Shown piece after piece: positions 37,238 to 47,569 of a DNA stretch of 64,000 bases. Under the pieces are notes generated by a model. It did not search any database and was not told the origin of the DNA. It saw only the letters and a program-made list of their open reading frames with translations. Position 1 is the first letter of the stretch. Each line of letters starts with the position of its first letter. Source of the DNA: DATFLS01 sp964413425 (GTDB lineage Bacteria; Fidelibacterota; JAANXI01). Position numbers and translations under genes: made by a program. The stretch lies in NCBI GenBank assembly GCA_964413425.1, contig CAYPST010000012.1, forward strand, positions 1-64,000, given 5' to 3'.

Positions 37238-38722
37238 TTAAGGCAGGTCAGTTGATCCCATTAAATACCGGTCACATTCTCTTGCCGCTCCGCGTCCCTC
37301 ATTAATGGCCCAGACTATGAGGCTTTGTCCACGGCGCATATCTCCTGCCGCGAATACCCCTTCCAGGTTGGTGTGATATTGTCCGTGTTCCGCTCTGGCA
37401 TTCGACCGCTTATCCCGTTCGACATTCAGTTGTTCAAGCACAGGATCTTCAGGGCCGAGAAACCCGAGGGCCAGTAAAACCAGATCCGCTTTCCATACTT
37501 TTTCAGTGCCGGGGATTTCCGTGGGAACCATCCTCCCGTTGCTCCTCGATTTCCACTCGACCTGTACGGTATGCAGCTCCGTCACCTTCCCGGCTTCGTC
37601 TCCCGCAAACCGTTTTGTCATCACCTGATACTGCCTCGGATCATCGCCGAATTTCGCCGCGGCTTCTTCCTGTCCGTACTCGATACGGTACACATTAGGC
37701 CACTCCGGCCACGGATTTTCCGGAGCGCGGTTATCGGGAGGTTTCGGCAGGATTTCGAATTGGGTTAAGCTCTTACATCCATGACGCATACTGGTGCTCA
37801 CACAATCAGTACCCGTGTCTCCCCCTCCGATGACAATAACATCTTTGCCGGCAGCAGAGATATAATTGCCATTCTGATGATCGGAATCCAGCAGGCTTTT
37901 TGTGTCAGCATGTAAGTATTCCATGGCGAAATGGATGCCCGCCAGGTCACGCCCTTCAATGTCAAGATCTCTGGCCTTTGTCGCGCCACCTGCCAGGACA
38001 ACGGCATCGTACTTCTCCGTGAGATCGGTGGCGGGGATATCTGTGCCAATTTCCGTGTTGGTTACAAAGTTGACTCCTTCCTCCGCCATTAATTCCACCC
38101 GGCGCTGCACCACCGATTTATCCAGTTTCATATTCGGAATCCCATACATGAGGAGTCCGCCAACTCTGTCAGCCCGTTCGTAGACGGTTACCAGATGCCC
38201 TGCCTTATTGAGCTGGTCGGCAGCGGCTAATCCTGCAGGGCCGGATCCCACAATTGCCACCTGCTTCCCGGTACGCTCCTCTGGCGGATTCGGTACCACC
38301 CACCCTTCTTCAAATCCCTTATCAATAATAGCCTGTTCAATGCTCTTGATGGTGACCGGTGGATCGATAATGCCCAGCACACAGGATCCCTCGCAGGGGG
38401 CAGGGCACACCCGCCCGGTAAATTCGGGGAAATTATTGGTTTTCAGCAGCCGGTGCAACGCCTCCTTCCACTGGTTTCGATAGACCAGATCATTCCATTC
38501 CGGAATCAGGTTATGAATCGGACAACCCAGGGCTTTCCCTTGCAGTTCGGACCCTGTTTGACAGAACGGCACGCCGCAGTCCATGCACCGGGCTCCCTGT
38601 TGCCGGAGTTTTTCCTCCGACATGTGCTCGTGAAATTCCTTCCAGTCCCTGACCCGTTCTTCCGGTCTCCGATCCGGAGGATTTTCTCTCTCATATTCCA
38701 TGAATCCGGTTGGCTTACCCAT
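37238..38722 (-). CDS. gltD: Glutamate synthase, small subunit
   Basis: NADPH-binding beta subunit of glutamate synthase, 494 residues. The N-terminal cysteines (GARCMDCGVPFC; GRVCPAPCEGSC) bind two [4Fe-4S] clusters. Then come the FAD site (VAIVGSGPAGLAAADQL) and the NAD(P)H site (VIVIGGGDTGTDCV), and GVFAAGDMRRGQSLIVWAI at the end. It passes electrons from NADPH to the large subunit encoded 54 nt upstream. Together they make two glutamates from glutamine and 2-oxoglutarate. Confidence 0.95.
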   Translation of the reverse strand: MGKPTGFMEYERENPPDRRPEERVRDWKEFHEHMSEEKLRQQGARCMDCGVPFCQTGSELQGKALGCPIHNLIPEWNDLVYRNQWKEALHRLLKTNNFPEFTGRVCPAPCEGSCVLGIIDPPVTIKSIEQAIIDKGFEEGWVVPNPPEERTGKQVAIVGSGPAGLAAADQLNKAGHLVTVYERADRVGGLLMYGIPNMKLDKSVVQRRVELMAEEGVNFVTNTEIGTDIPATDLTEKYDAVVLAGGATKARDLDIEGRDLAGIHFAMEYLHADTKSLLDSDHQNGNYISAAGKDVIVIGGGDTGTDCVSTSMRHGCKSLTQFEILPKPPDNRAPENPWPEWPNVYRIEYGQEEAAAKFGDDPRQYQVMTKRFAGDEAGKVTELHTVQVEWKSRSNGRMVPTEIPGTEKVWKADLVLLALGFLGPEDPVLEQLNVERDKRSNARAEHGQYHTNLEGVFAAGDMRRGQSLIVWAINEGRGAARECDRYLMGSTDLP

Positions 38723-38776
38723 CTATACTCCTTACAACTATTCTTTCAATTATCATCTTCTCGCCATTGAAATACT

Positions 38777-41700
38777 TTAATTTCCGCCGATGCGCGCGAG
38801 ATCACTTTTATTCCGTACAAACGCTTCCATGACCGCTTCTTCACCGGACAACCCTTGTTCCTCGGACTGCTCAATTGCTTCGAGCATTCGTTTGTAGTCG
38901 CGAGGGATCACCCTGACAAACTTCGGCACCATCTCTTCCCACCGGGCAAGCACCTCCCAGGCCAGATCACTCCCTGTGTATTCGGCGTGACGGTGTATCA
39001 TCGCTTCAATTTCATCGATCTCTTCTCCGTCCAGCAGCGGTTCGAGAAACACCATATCCTGATTGCATCGGGTGGGAAACTCGCCGTCCTCGTCCAGAAC
39101 ATAGGCGATGCCGCCCGACATTCCGGCGGCAAAATTCCGGCCGGTGGAGCCGAGGACGACCACTCGTCCGCCGGTCATATATTCACAGGCGTGGTCTCCC
39201 ACCGCCTCGACCACTGCTTTCACACCGCTATTCCGTACACAGAACCGCTCCCCGGCCATTCCGCGAATGTACACTTCTCCCCGTGTTGCTCCATACAGTG
39301 AAACATTCCCGACGATAATATTCTCTTCCGGCTGGAAGGTTGATCCCTCCGGCGGGTAGAGAATTAATTTGCCACCGGAGAGCCCTTTGCCGAAATAATC
39401 GTTGGCATCGCCTTCCAGTTCCAGGGTTATTCCTGGGGGTACAAACGCACCAAAACTCTGTCCGGCCGAACCGTCGAATTTGAGACGAATCGTATCTTCC
39501 GGGAGGCCTGCCGGACCATAGCGTCGCGTGAGCGCACTCCCGAGGATGGTACCCACTACCCGATTTATATTTTGTATCGGCAAGGTGGCTTTCACCTGTT
39601 TTTGCTCGCTCAACGCGGGTTCACACAAATCCAGCAACGTCTGGATATCCATCGCATTCTCCAGGCCATGCTCCTGGTTGATGGTACACCGGATATCAGT
39701 CTTCCCGTCCACCTCCATCTGATGCAGAATCGGAGATAAATCCACAGATTTCGCTTTCCAGTGATCGATATCCTTCCGCTGTTCGAGTTTATCGGTGCGT
39801 CCGATCATCTCGTCGACGGATCGGAAGCCCAGCTGTGCCATAATTTCACGCAAATGCTCACCGATAAATCGCATCAGATTGACCACATGCTGGGGATCTC
39901 CCTGGAATTTATGCCGGAGTTCCGGATTTTGTGTTGCCACACCCACCGGGCAGGTGTCCAGATGACAGACACGCATCATGATGCAGCCGAGAGCAATTAA
40001 CGCACTGGTTCCGAAGCCGTATTCTTCCGCACCTAACAACGCAGCGATAGCCACATCACGTCCGGTTTTAATCTGCCCGTCTGTTTCCACCACAATTCTG
40101 CTGCGCAGGTCGTTCAACACCAGGGTCTGATGCGTCTCTGCCAGACCAAGCTCCCAGGGAAGCCCGGAATGCTTGATACTGGTTTGCGGTGACGCGCCCG
40201 TTCCGCCGTCGTGTCCGCTAATCAGCACCACATCCGCATGCCCTTTGGACACCCCGGCAGCAATCGTACCCACCCCAACTTTGGAGACCAGCTTCACATT
40301 TATTCGTGCGTCGGTATTGGAATTTTTCAGATCATGAATTAATTGCGCCAGATCTTCAATAGAGTAAATATCATGATGCGGCGGTGGGGATATCAATCCC
40401 ACTCCCGGCGTGGAATATCGCACTTTGGCGATCCAGGGATACACTTTGCGTCCGGGCAGCTCCCCTCCTTCGCCGGGCTTGGCGCCCTGCGCCATCTTGA
40501 TCTGCAGCTCCTGTGCCTGCGTCAGATACTCACTGGTGACGCCAAATCGTCCGGAGGCAACCTGCTTGATCGCACTATTCCTGGAATCACCGTTTGGATC
40601 CGGGGTGTAGCGCGCCGGATCTTCTCCCCCTTCACCGGTATTGCTCTTGCCGCCTATCCGGTTCATGGCAATGGCCAGCGCTTCATGGGTCTCCTTGTTA
40701 ATTGAACCATAGGACATGGCACCGGTTTTAAATCGTCGACAGATCGACTCAACCGACTCCACTTCGTCCAGAGGGATAGGCTCAGCATCGTGTGTGAAGC
40801 GGAACAAATGGCGCAGGGTTGGCGGGGGATCAAGTTGATCGTCAATTAATTGCGCATATTCTTTGTATAACTTATAACTCCCCGTTCGACAGGCCAGCTG
40901 CAGTTTGTGTACCGTTTCAGGATTGTACATATGGTATTCGCCGTTTTTGCGCCACTTATATTGTCCGCCTTCATCTAGTGTCTGTCCATTCAGAGATGCC
41001 CGAGGGAAAGCCCGCTCATGGCGCCGTCGCGCTTCTTCGGCTATCACGTCCAATCCTATGCCACCGATGCGGGAATCAGTCCAGGTAAAGTATTTGTCGA
41101 TTACATCCTTCCTGATACCCAGCGCTTCGAAGATCTGAGCACCCCGATATGATTTGATGGTGGAGATCCCCATCTTTGACATCACTTTGACAATCCCCTT
41201 CACCACCGCTTTATCATATCCCTCGATGGCTCGCTCATAGGAGATGTCTTGCAACAGATCCTCCTGAATCAAATCATAGAGACTTTCATACGCCATATAG
41301 GGATTCACCGCCTCGACGCCGTATCCCACCAGCAGACAAAAATGATGAACCTCCCGCGGTTCGCCGGATTCCAATACCAACCCGACCTTGGTTCGGCTTC
41401 CGGACCGAATGAGGTGATGATGCAATCCGGCAACCGCAAGCAGCGCAGGAATTGGTGCATGGTGGCGATCAAACTCTCTGTCAGAAAGAATTAAGATATT
41501 CACACCCTTTTCTATGGCATCATCCGCTGCCTGAAAGAGATCATCCAATGCCTGTTCCAGTCCTGATCCTCCTTCGGCAACCGGGAAGACCATCGGGAGT
41601 GTCGTGCTCTTAAAACCCCTGAGATCAATGCGTCGCAGCTTCTGGATTTCCTCATTTCTCAGTATTGGCGATTTCAGCCGAATCTGGCGGCAGCTTTCCG

Positions 41701-43384
41701 GTTCCGGATGCAGGAGGTTTCGCTCGGAGCCGAGCGTGGTTTCCGTGGAGGTTATCAATTCCTCCCGGATCGGATCAATCGGCGGATTTGTCACCTGGGC
41801 AAATAACTGTTTGAAGTAGTTATACAATAGCTGAGGCTGATTGGAGAGCACGGCAATGGGGGCATCATTCCCCATGGCGCCGACAGGTTGTATCATATCT
41901 TCCGCCATAGGTCCTACATTCACCTGTAAATCTTCATAGGTATATCCGAAGATTTTCTGCCGCCCGACAATCTCTTCATGGGGGAACCTGGGCTCATCGT
42001 GCGGTACTGCCGGCAAATCGTCAAAGTCGATTAAGTGCTCCTCCAGCCAGTAGCGATAAGGATGCTCGGCTGCAATTCGGTGTTTGATTTCATCATCACC
42101 AACGATGTGCCCTTGTTCAGTATCGATCAGCAGCATTCGTCCCGGCTTTAAGCGATCTTTGTGAACCACATTTTCAGAGGGAATGTCCAGCACCCCTACC
42201 TCAGATGCCAGCATCACCATGTCATCCCTGGTGATATAGTAGCGGGAAGGGCGCAGACCGTTTCTGTCCAGAGTGGCGCCCACCATTTTCCCATCGGTAA
42301 AAGCAATCGATGCCGGACCATCCCAGGGTTCCATCAGGCAACTGTGGTACTCGTAGAATGCCCGTTTCTCCTCGTCCATGTCCTCATGATTTTCCCAGGG
42401 TTCCGGAATCATCATCATCATGGCATGCGGGAGTGATCGCCCGCTCAACGTCAGAAACTCCAGGGCGTTATCAAATTTCGCTGAATCGCTGCCATCTTCC
42501 TGGATAACAGGAACAATTTTTTCCAGATCATCACCAAATACATCTGAGGCGCATTGCGTTTCCCGGGCATGCATCCAATTCTGGTTTCCTCGCAGGGTGT
42601 TTATTTCCCCGTTATGAATCAGGTAACGGTAAGGATGCGCCAGCTTCCAGCTCGGGAAGGTATTGGTACTGAAACGGGAATGGATTAATGCCAGCGCCGA
42701 TTCCAGCAACGGGTCGCTCAGATCCGGATAGAATTCTTCCAGCTGGGCCGGAGTCAGCATTCCTTTATAAATCACTGTTCTGCTGGACAGACTGGACGCA
42801 TAAAAGAATTCCTTGTCCTCCAGATCATTCTTTTCGATTGCCGTTGTAACGCGGCGGCGAATCACGTATAACTTCCGCTCGAAATCCATCTGATCCCGGA
42901 TTTCAGGTCCGGGAGCGATGAAGACCTGCCGGACAGACGGCTCGGACTCTTTGGCTGCTTTGCCCAGATAAAAATTATCGGTCGGCACTTTGCGCCAGCC
43001 GAGAATTTCCTGGTTTTCTTCGTGTACAATCTTTTCAACCACCTTTTCACACGCACGCCGGTTCTCGCGTTCCGGCGGAAAGAACATCATGCCCACCCCA
43101 TACTGCCCGGGTTCCGGGAGTTGTATTCCAATCCCTTCACAAAAATGCCGCAAAAACTTGTGGGGAATCTGCATCAGGATCCCGGCTCCGTCACCGGTAT
43201 TCTGCTCGCTACCGGTTGCACCACGATGATCCAGATTATTGAGTACGGTCAAAGCCTTCCGGATGATATCATTGGACGGCTCCCCCTTAATATTTACAAC
43301 AAAACCAATGCCGCAAGCATCGTGTTCCTGTGCGGGATCATACAATCCCTGCTTCGGTGGCATGCCGGTTCGTGATTGCTTCAT
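38777..43384 (-). CDS. gltB: Glutamate synthase, large subunit
   Basis: Alpha subunit of glutamate synthase, 1535 residues, full length. The N-terminal glutaminase domain starts after a short propeptide at Cys24 (EHDACGIGF), the catalytic nucleophile. The central and FMN domains (about 800-1200) hold TGEGGEDPARY, KPGEGGELPGRKV and SGHDGGTGASPQTSIKHSG, and the [3Fe-4S] motif CIMMRVCHLDTCPVG. The C-terminal beta-helix domain (GXXG repeats such as GLSGGKLILYPPEGS) ends near 1500. It assimilates ammonia together with a glutamine synthetase that is not in this window. Confidence 0.97.
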   Translation of the reverse strand: MKQSRTGMPPKQGLYDPAQEHDACGIGFVVNIKGEPSNDIIRKALTVLNNLDHRGATGSEQNTGDGAGILMQIPHKFLRHFCEGIGIQLPEPGQYGVGMMFFPPERENRRACEKVVEKIVHEENQEILGWRKVPTDNFYLGKAAKESEPSVRQVFIAPGPEIRDQMDFERKLYVIRRRVTTAIEKNDLEDKEFFYASSLSSRTVIYKGMLTPAQLEEFYPDLSDPLLESALALIHSRFSTNTFPSWKLAHPYRYLIHNGEINTLRGNQNWMHARETQCASDVFGDDLEKIVPVIQEDGSDSAKFDNALEFLTLSGRSLPHAMMMMIPEPWENHEDMDEEKRAFYEYHSCLMEPWDGPASIAFTDGKMVGATLDRNGLRPSRYYITRDDMVMLASEVGVLDIPSENVVHKDRLKPGRMLLIDTEQGHIVGDDEIKHRIAAEHPYRYWLEEHLIDFDDLPAVPHDEPRFPHEEIVGRQKIFGYTYEDLQVNVGPMAEDMIQPVGAMGNDAPIAVLSNQPQLLYNYFKQLFAQVTNPPIDPIREELITSTETTLGSERNLLHPEPESCRQIRLKSPILRNEEIQKLRRIDLRGFKSTTLPMVFPVAEGGSGLEQALDDLFQAADDAIEKGVNILILSDREFDRHHAPIPALLAVAGLHHHLIRSGSRTKVGLVLESGEPREVHHFCLLVGYGVEAVNPYMAYESLYDLIQEDLLQDISYERAIEGYDKAVVKGIVKVMSKMGISTIKSYRGAQIFEALGIRKDVIDKYFTWTDSRIGGIGLDVIAEEARRRHERAFPRASLNGQTLDEGGQYKWRKNGEYHMYNPETVHKLQLACRTGSYKLYKEYAQLIDDQLDPPPTLRHLFRFTHDAEPIPLDEVESVESICRRFKTGAMSYGSINKETHEALAIAMNRIGGKSNTGEGGEDPARYTPDPNGDSRNSAIKQVASGRFGVTSEYLTQAQELQIKMAQGAKPGEGGELPGRKVYPWIAKVRYSTPGVGLISPPPHHDIYSIEDLAQLIHDLKNSNTDARINVKLVSKVGVGTIAAGVSKGHADVVLISGHDGGTGASPQTSIKHSGLPWELGLAETHQTLVLNDLRSRIVVETDGQIKTGRDVAIAALLGAEEYGFGTSALIALGCIMMRVCHLDTCPVGVATQNPELRHKFQGDPQHVVNLMRFIGEHLREIMAQLGFRSVDEMIGRTDKLEQRKDIDHWKAKSVDLSPILHQMEVDGKTDIRCTINQEHGLENAMDIQTLLDLCEPALSEQKQVKATLPIQNINRVVGTILGSALTRRYGPAGLPEDTIRLKFDGSAGQSFGAFVPPGITLELEGDANDYFGKGLSGGKLILYPPEGSTFQPEENIIVGNVSLYGATRGEVYIRGMAGERFCVRNSGVKAVVEAVGDHACEYMTGGRVVVLGSTGRNFAAGMSGGIAYVLDEDGEFPTRCNQDMVFLEPLLDGEEIDEIEAMIHRHAEYTGSDLAWEVLARWEEMVPKFVRVIPRDYKRMLEAIEQSEEQGLSGEEAVMEAFVRNKSDLARIGGN

Positions 43385-44008
43385 GTATTACCCCTTTATC
43401 TCTGACACTCCTCTTATTCCACTCACTTCGTTGCCCATAACTCCCGAGTTTCTCTAAAACATTCACATATTTCATTGTATTGTACAATTATCAAATTTCC
43501 ACGCAATATATAAGATATCATTTGCGCTTCCAAGCGTAAAATATCAGATTGCTACATTTCTGAATTATAAAATTGGACAAAGTTTCAATTATAGCAAATT
43601 CTCCTTCTGTCCGTTTCCATTTGCAACAATGAGCCAGGCTCAGAAGTTCCCCGCAGACATCTTTGCATACATGACCAAAAAGCTTACAAAATTATCTCCT
43701 TAAATGCATTCCTTAATCTGGCATTCATACCTTAATCATCCGTGACCGTACCTGAAAAGTACTACAATATCAGCAGAAAGGTTTTTTCCTGCTTGAGAAT
43801 CTTTCTTCGAAAGGATTCCTCCGGTCAAGATTACGGAAGCCACACCATTCTTTGGGTGTCACATACCGCGTTTTTCCATAGATTTCTTCGACGGAGCAAA
43901 CTGAGCCCTCATATTTTCGCAGCGTGATAGTTGCAACAAACACGAAAACAGGGACGGGATCCCCGCACTGTCCCACAATGTGCCATCGGTGAACGGTTCC
44001 CTGGCCGC
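43385..44008. other. Spacer upstream of gltB
   Basis: 624 bp. The part next to gltB (43440-43740) is AT-rich and must carry its promoter; I see no clear operator. Nearer the phosphatase gene the short inverted repeat around 43790-43815 (gaatc..ttt and aaa..ggattc) is a possible terminator without a T tract. No gene recognised. Confidence 0.4.
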
Positions 44009-44851
44009 TCACCGATACACAAATCTCTGGCGTTCGCTCGCTGACATATTTTCCGGCTGGAGATCGAGCGTCTGGTGGATCAAATCCTGGTGGACTTCCC
44101 CGTTGGAGAGCAGAATAAAAGAATGATCGCCGGACCACTCTTGCCCCCGCCAGTCCGTGAACATCCCTCCCGCCTCTTTTACCAGTGCAATTCCGGCGGC
44201 AAAGTCCCATAATTGGTCCCCTGAACTGATAAAAGCATCCGTTAATCCCTCTGCCACGTAACAGAGTTCCAGCGCCGACGTGCCGAATTTTCTTAGTGTG
44301 AATTTCTCGCCCAACCGATCGAACAGGATGGCGTTCCGCTGCTTTGCTGCTGGATCACGGCCATGTTCCAACATGATCACCCCGGCACCCTCTCGCCCGG
44401 ATGAGGAAACCGTCAACTTCTTATCGTTCAGATACGCTCCCCTCCCTGCCTCGGCATAATAACAAGAATCGGTAAGAGGGTGATACGTGACCCCCAACAG
44501 CACTTGATTCTGCTGCATGAGGGCGATGGACACACCGAACAGTGGAATATTTCGAACGAAGTTCGTCGTGCCGTCTATCGGGTCGATAAGCCAGCAGGCT
44601 CTCCTCTCTAAATTTTGTTTGGTCCCTTCTTCTCCTATGATCCCATACTGTGAGTCAGATTGCAGGATATTTTTAATGATGCGTTCCGCCTGTTTATCGA
44701 TATTCGTTACCAGACTGTGGTCGTCCTTCTTTACCTCAACATCAATCTGGTCGTGAAACCCATCTCTTACAACTTTTCCACCTTCCCTGGCAGCATGAAT
44801 AGCCAGCTGGAGGTGCTCAGACTGTGCTTGTCCGGCAGTCAATTCACTCAT
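44009..44851 (-). CDS. Inositol monophosphatase family protein
   Basis: 280 residues, Mg-dependent phosphatase of the IMPase/SuhB/CysQ superfamily. The three metal motifs are GEEG (near residue 74), WLIDPIDGTTNFVRNIP and DQLWDFAAGIALVKEAGG. It acts on inositol phosphate, 3'-phosphoadenosine phosphate or a similar small phosphate; sequence alone does not tell which. DPIDGTTNF followed by RNIPLFGVSIAL points to the inositol monophosphatase branch. It lies alone, downstream of a repeat-rich spacer. Confidence 0.92.
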   Translation of the reverse strand: MSELTAGQAQSEHLQLAIHAAREGGKVVRDGFHDQIDVEVKKDDHSLVTNIDKQAERIIKNILQSDSQYGIIGEEGTKQNLERRACWLIDPIDGTTNFVRNIPLFGVSIALMQQNQVLLGVTYHPLTDSCYYAEAGRGAYLNDKKLTVSSSGREGAGVIMLEHGRDPAAKQRNAILFDRLGEKFTLRKFGTSALELCYVAEGLTDAFISSGDQLWDFAAGIALVKEAGGMFTDWRGQEWSGDHSFILLSNGEVHQDLIHQTLDLQPENMSASERQRFVYR

Positions 44852-45026
44852 AATAATCTGCGATTCCGTTGTACGTACAAAGGTTCTCTCGAGACATATT
44901 CCTGCATTTTCCAGAATTGTGGCAGAAGTTCATGCAAAGACCACCCCTCGAATATTTTCATCAATTTCCGAACTTATAACATACATATCATTACAGAGAA
45001 TTAGGAAGGATTTTTTATAATACTGA

Positions 45027-45240
45027 AAGTGTTTAGAAAACATGGGCCTGATCCAAGAGGCTGAATCTGACGTATAGGTATTATGTCTACAAAATATCGG
45101 CGAAATGTATTCCGCGATTTGGACAGAGATATGTTGTAGTTTCTCTGCGGTCTCTGAGCCAGAGGCTCTCCTTCGGAGCGGTCTCTGTCCCGCCGTCACG
45201 GGATCTCTTTGCCAAAGGCCTCGAAGAGACTCAATACACT
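45027..45240 (+). repeat. Dispersed intergenic repeat, copy B
   Basis: Matches copy A (33501) over its first 120 bases: shared strings include gtgtttaga, gcctgat, gctgaatctg, acaaaatatc and atttggacaga. After that it carries ctctgtcccgccgtcacggg (a hairpin) and ggcctcgaagagactc, the latter matching the start of copy C at the window's left edge. It lies upstream of the phosphatase gene. Confidence 0.75.
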
Positions 45241-45309
45241 GACTGACGGAACAGTGATGATCCTCTCTGGGTATCAACTTAGCGTCCCAAGGGAATACTT
45301 TGGACCCAA

Positions 45310-45495
45310 ATTGAGCGATTTATTTCCATAAATCGCTCAATCGACAAAGAAAATGTACGTGTTCACCTCCCCGAAAACGGCGTCGGGACGTTCCGCACCT
45401 ATTCGGTGAAAACGTACATTTTCTAGGTCGGGGTTTTCCCTAAGTATCCTAAAGGGATCCCTTGGAAAGCGATACTTCGCGAAGCTCGTATCGCT
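45310..45495. repeat. Cluster of strong inverted repeats
   Basis: Three stem-loops in 186 bp. (1) attgagcgatttat/ataaatcgctcaat, perfect 14 bp with a 4-nt loop (45310-45341). (2) 19-bp arms 45349-45367 and 45405-45423 with one mismatch, around a 37-nt loop. (3) agcgatac/gtatcgct (45468-45475 with 45488-45495). An alternative pairing aagtatc/gatactt (45442-45448 with 45471-45477) would exclude (3) and enclose the palindrome aagggatccctt (45452-45463). The cluster lies downstream of feoB. No coding frame. Confidence 0.8.
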
Positions 45496-45637
45496 CAACT
45501 TACGGTGGAGAATGGTCTCCCGGGGGATGACCCTTACCTGTCTGATAATGGTGTTGCACGCCCAGCCTCGCCGGGCGGATGCCTATTCTCTCTCCTGCAG
45601 AAAGTGGGAACGCCCGTATCACAATGATCTTACCCGT

Positions 45638-47569
45638 TTAAAGGAATACAAGGAATCCAGACTTTATTACAAACGCCAGAAGTACTGCCAGTATGAGGGT
45701 AAACAGACTGATGATCGTCATCCATCGCCAGCCCAGTTCGCTGTACAAAACGGCAATGGTAGCGACACAGGGGATATAGAATGTGACGAAGACAGCGAAC
45801 GTCATGATTTCACCGGCTGACATAACAGCCAGGACATTGGTCGTCCCGATGGCCTGGACTAACATAATCAAGGATAATTCCTTTCGCAGAACGCCGAACA
45901 CCAGGGTCATCCCAACTGTCACCGGGAGCCCCAAAATCCCTACAGTGAGGGGAGATAATACTTCATTGATGATGCCGGTCCAGTGAAAATAACTTGCGAT
46001 ACTCACGATAATGCTTCCGATAATGAGCAACGGCCAGGCGATGACGATAAATTCCCGGATCCGGAACCAGACCTTTCGAAGCACGGTGACCGGGACCGGC
46101 CACCGATAGGGCGGCACCTCCATGATCATTCCGGGTGTCGGCTGGGGCATCATTGACGCCATAATTTTTCCCGCAACCGCGATAACGGCAATATTGAGTA
46201 CGTAGATAAACAAGGCAGCCGGAGCCCCTAAATAAAATCCCACCAGACTCAGAATAACCACGCTTCTTGCCGAGCAGGGAACCAGGGTGGCTATCAATCC
46301 GGCGAGAACCTTGTCACGGCGTGAAGGAAGTATCCTGGTGGCCATTATTGCCGGGACTGTGCAGCCATATCCCAGCAGTGCCGGTAGAATAGCGGTACCA
46401 TGCAGGCCGATCCGGTGCATGAAAGAATCCATTAAATATGCTATTCGCGGGATATATCCGGCATCTTCCAAAATGGAGAGGACCAATAAGAATGGAACCA
46501 GATACGGCAAGACAATGGCTACTCCCCCACTGATGCCGAATAAGCCTCCCTGCAATACGGTATACCACAGGCTACCTTCGTCAAACACCTGCCCCAGAGC
46601 AACTTCGAGGCGATCAAAAAACTCCAGAAGCGGTGCCTCTATAACAGCTCCCACACCGAACACCAGATAGAAAATACCCCCGATTAACAGCGCCATAATA
46701 ATGTAGCCCCAAAATCGATGCATGAGGATATCATCAAGTTTGTCATACCATGTCTTCTCGGCATGATGAACTTTGGTGACTTGATTCACAATCTCCTGGG
46801 CGAGGGCATTCCGTTCCATGGTAAGAATCGTATCCCCGGGTTTGCCTCTGATATTTTCGAGACTGAGTTGGAAACGGCGTGCCTCCCGGAGTAAATCGTC
46901 CGGACTCTGATGATGTAATTGCCGGAGAAGCTCGGAATCATCTTCCAGCAATTTGATCGCGAGAAATCGGGCGGAGATCGGGTACTCCTGAATACTCTCA
47001 AACGAGATGCGCTCTTCCATCTGAGCAATGATCTGCTCCACATCCTTTTGAAGTTGCAGGGAGTGTCTGTTCGATGACTTCCGTTCGGTAAGGACTGCCC
47101 GGACAGTGTTAAAGAGTTCACGAATCCCAATATTCCTGGACGCGACGGTCTCTGCAATCGGAAGAGAGAGAACGTCCGATAAGGTGTCTGTTGAAATCTC
47201 CATCCCCTTTCTGGATGCCTCATCCATCATATTGAGGGAAATTACCAGTGGGATATGAAACTCCAGTAATTCGATTATCAAAGGAAGCCCCCTGCTGAGC
47301 TGGGAGGCATCCAATACTCCAATGATCACATCGACCGGCTTTGTCAGCAGGTATTCCCTGATTTCGAACTCGGCTTCGCTGGTGGCGGAAAGAGAATAAC
47401 ACCCGGGGAAGTCCAGTATCTCGGCAATCATGCCGTTTAAGCGAACCGTGCTTTCGGTATACTGGACGGTGGTGCCTGAAAAGTTGGAGGAGGCCGATTT
47501 GTAACCGGCTACTGCGTTAAATATAGTGCTTTTCCCGGCATTCGGCTGGCCCAGAATGGCAATTCTCAT
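45638..47569 (-). CDS. feoB: Ferrous iron transporter FeoB
   Basis: GTPase-coupled Fe2+ importer of the inner membrane, 643 residues. The N-terminal G domain has G1 GQPNAGKSTIFNAV, the G3 motif LDFPGCYSL and G4 NMMDEA, followed by the helical GDI region (about 170-270). The membrane part contains the two GATE-type repeats (GGVAIVLPYLVPFLLVLSILEDAGYIPRIAYLMD, then ALLGYGCTVPAIMATR and PCSARSVVIL), with the conserved pore cysteines. Its start overlaps feoA (ATGA), so translation is coupled. Expression should depend on the Fur site upstream of feoA. Confidence 0.96.
   Translation of the reverse strand: MRIAILGQPNAGKSTIFNAVAGYKSASSNFSGTTVQYTESTVRLNGMIAEILDFPGCYSLSATSEAEFEIREYLLTKPVDVIIGVLDASQLSRGLPLIIELLEFHIPLVISLNMMDEASRKGMEISTDTLSDVLSLPIAETVASRNIGIRELFNTVRAVLTERKSSNRHSLQLQKDVEQIIAQMEERISFESIQEYPISARFLAIKLLEDDSELLRQLHHQSPDDLLREARRFQLSLENIRGKPGDTILTMERNALAQEIVNQVTKVHHAEKTWYDKLDDILMHRFWGYIIMALLIGGIFYLVFGVGAVIEAPLLEFFDRLEVALGQVFDEGSLWYTVLQGGLFGISGGVAIVLPYLVPFLLVLSILEDAGYIPRIAYLMDSFMHRIGLHGTAILPALLGYGCTVPAIMATRILPSRRDKVLAGLIATLVPCSARSVVILSLVGFYLGAPAALFIYVLNIAVIAVAGKIMASMMPQPTPGMIMEVPPYRWPVPVTVLRKVWFRIREFIVIAWPLLIIGSIIVSIASYFHWTGIINEVLSPLTVGILGLPVTVGMTLVFGVLRKELSLIMLVQAIGTTNVLAVMSAGEIMTFAVFVTFYIPCVATIAVLYSELGWRWMTIISLFTLILAVLLAFVIKSGFLVFL

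Noticed and set aside
43770..44210. 146-codon minus-strand frame at the end of the phosphatase gene
   Set aside because: Overlaps the clear phosphatase reading frame; no motif.
45160..45500. Repeated hairpins as a CRISPR array
   Set aside because: Units differ in length and sequence, spacers are not regular, and no cas gene is present.
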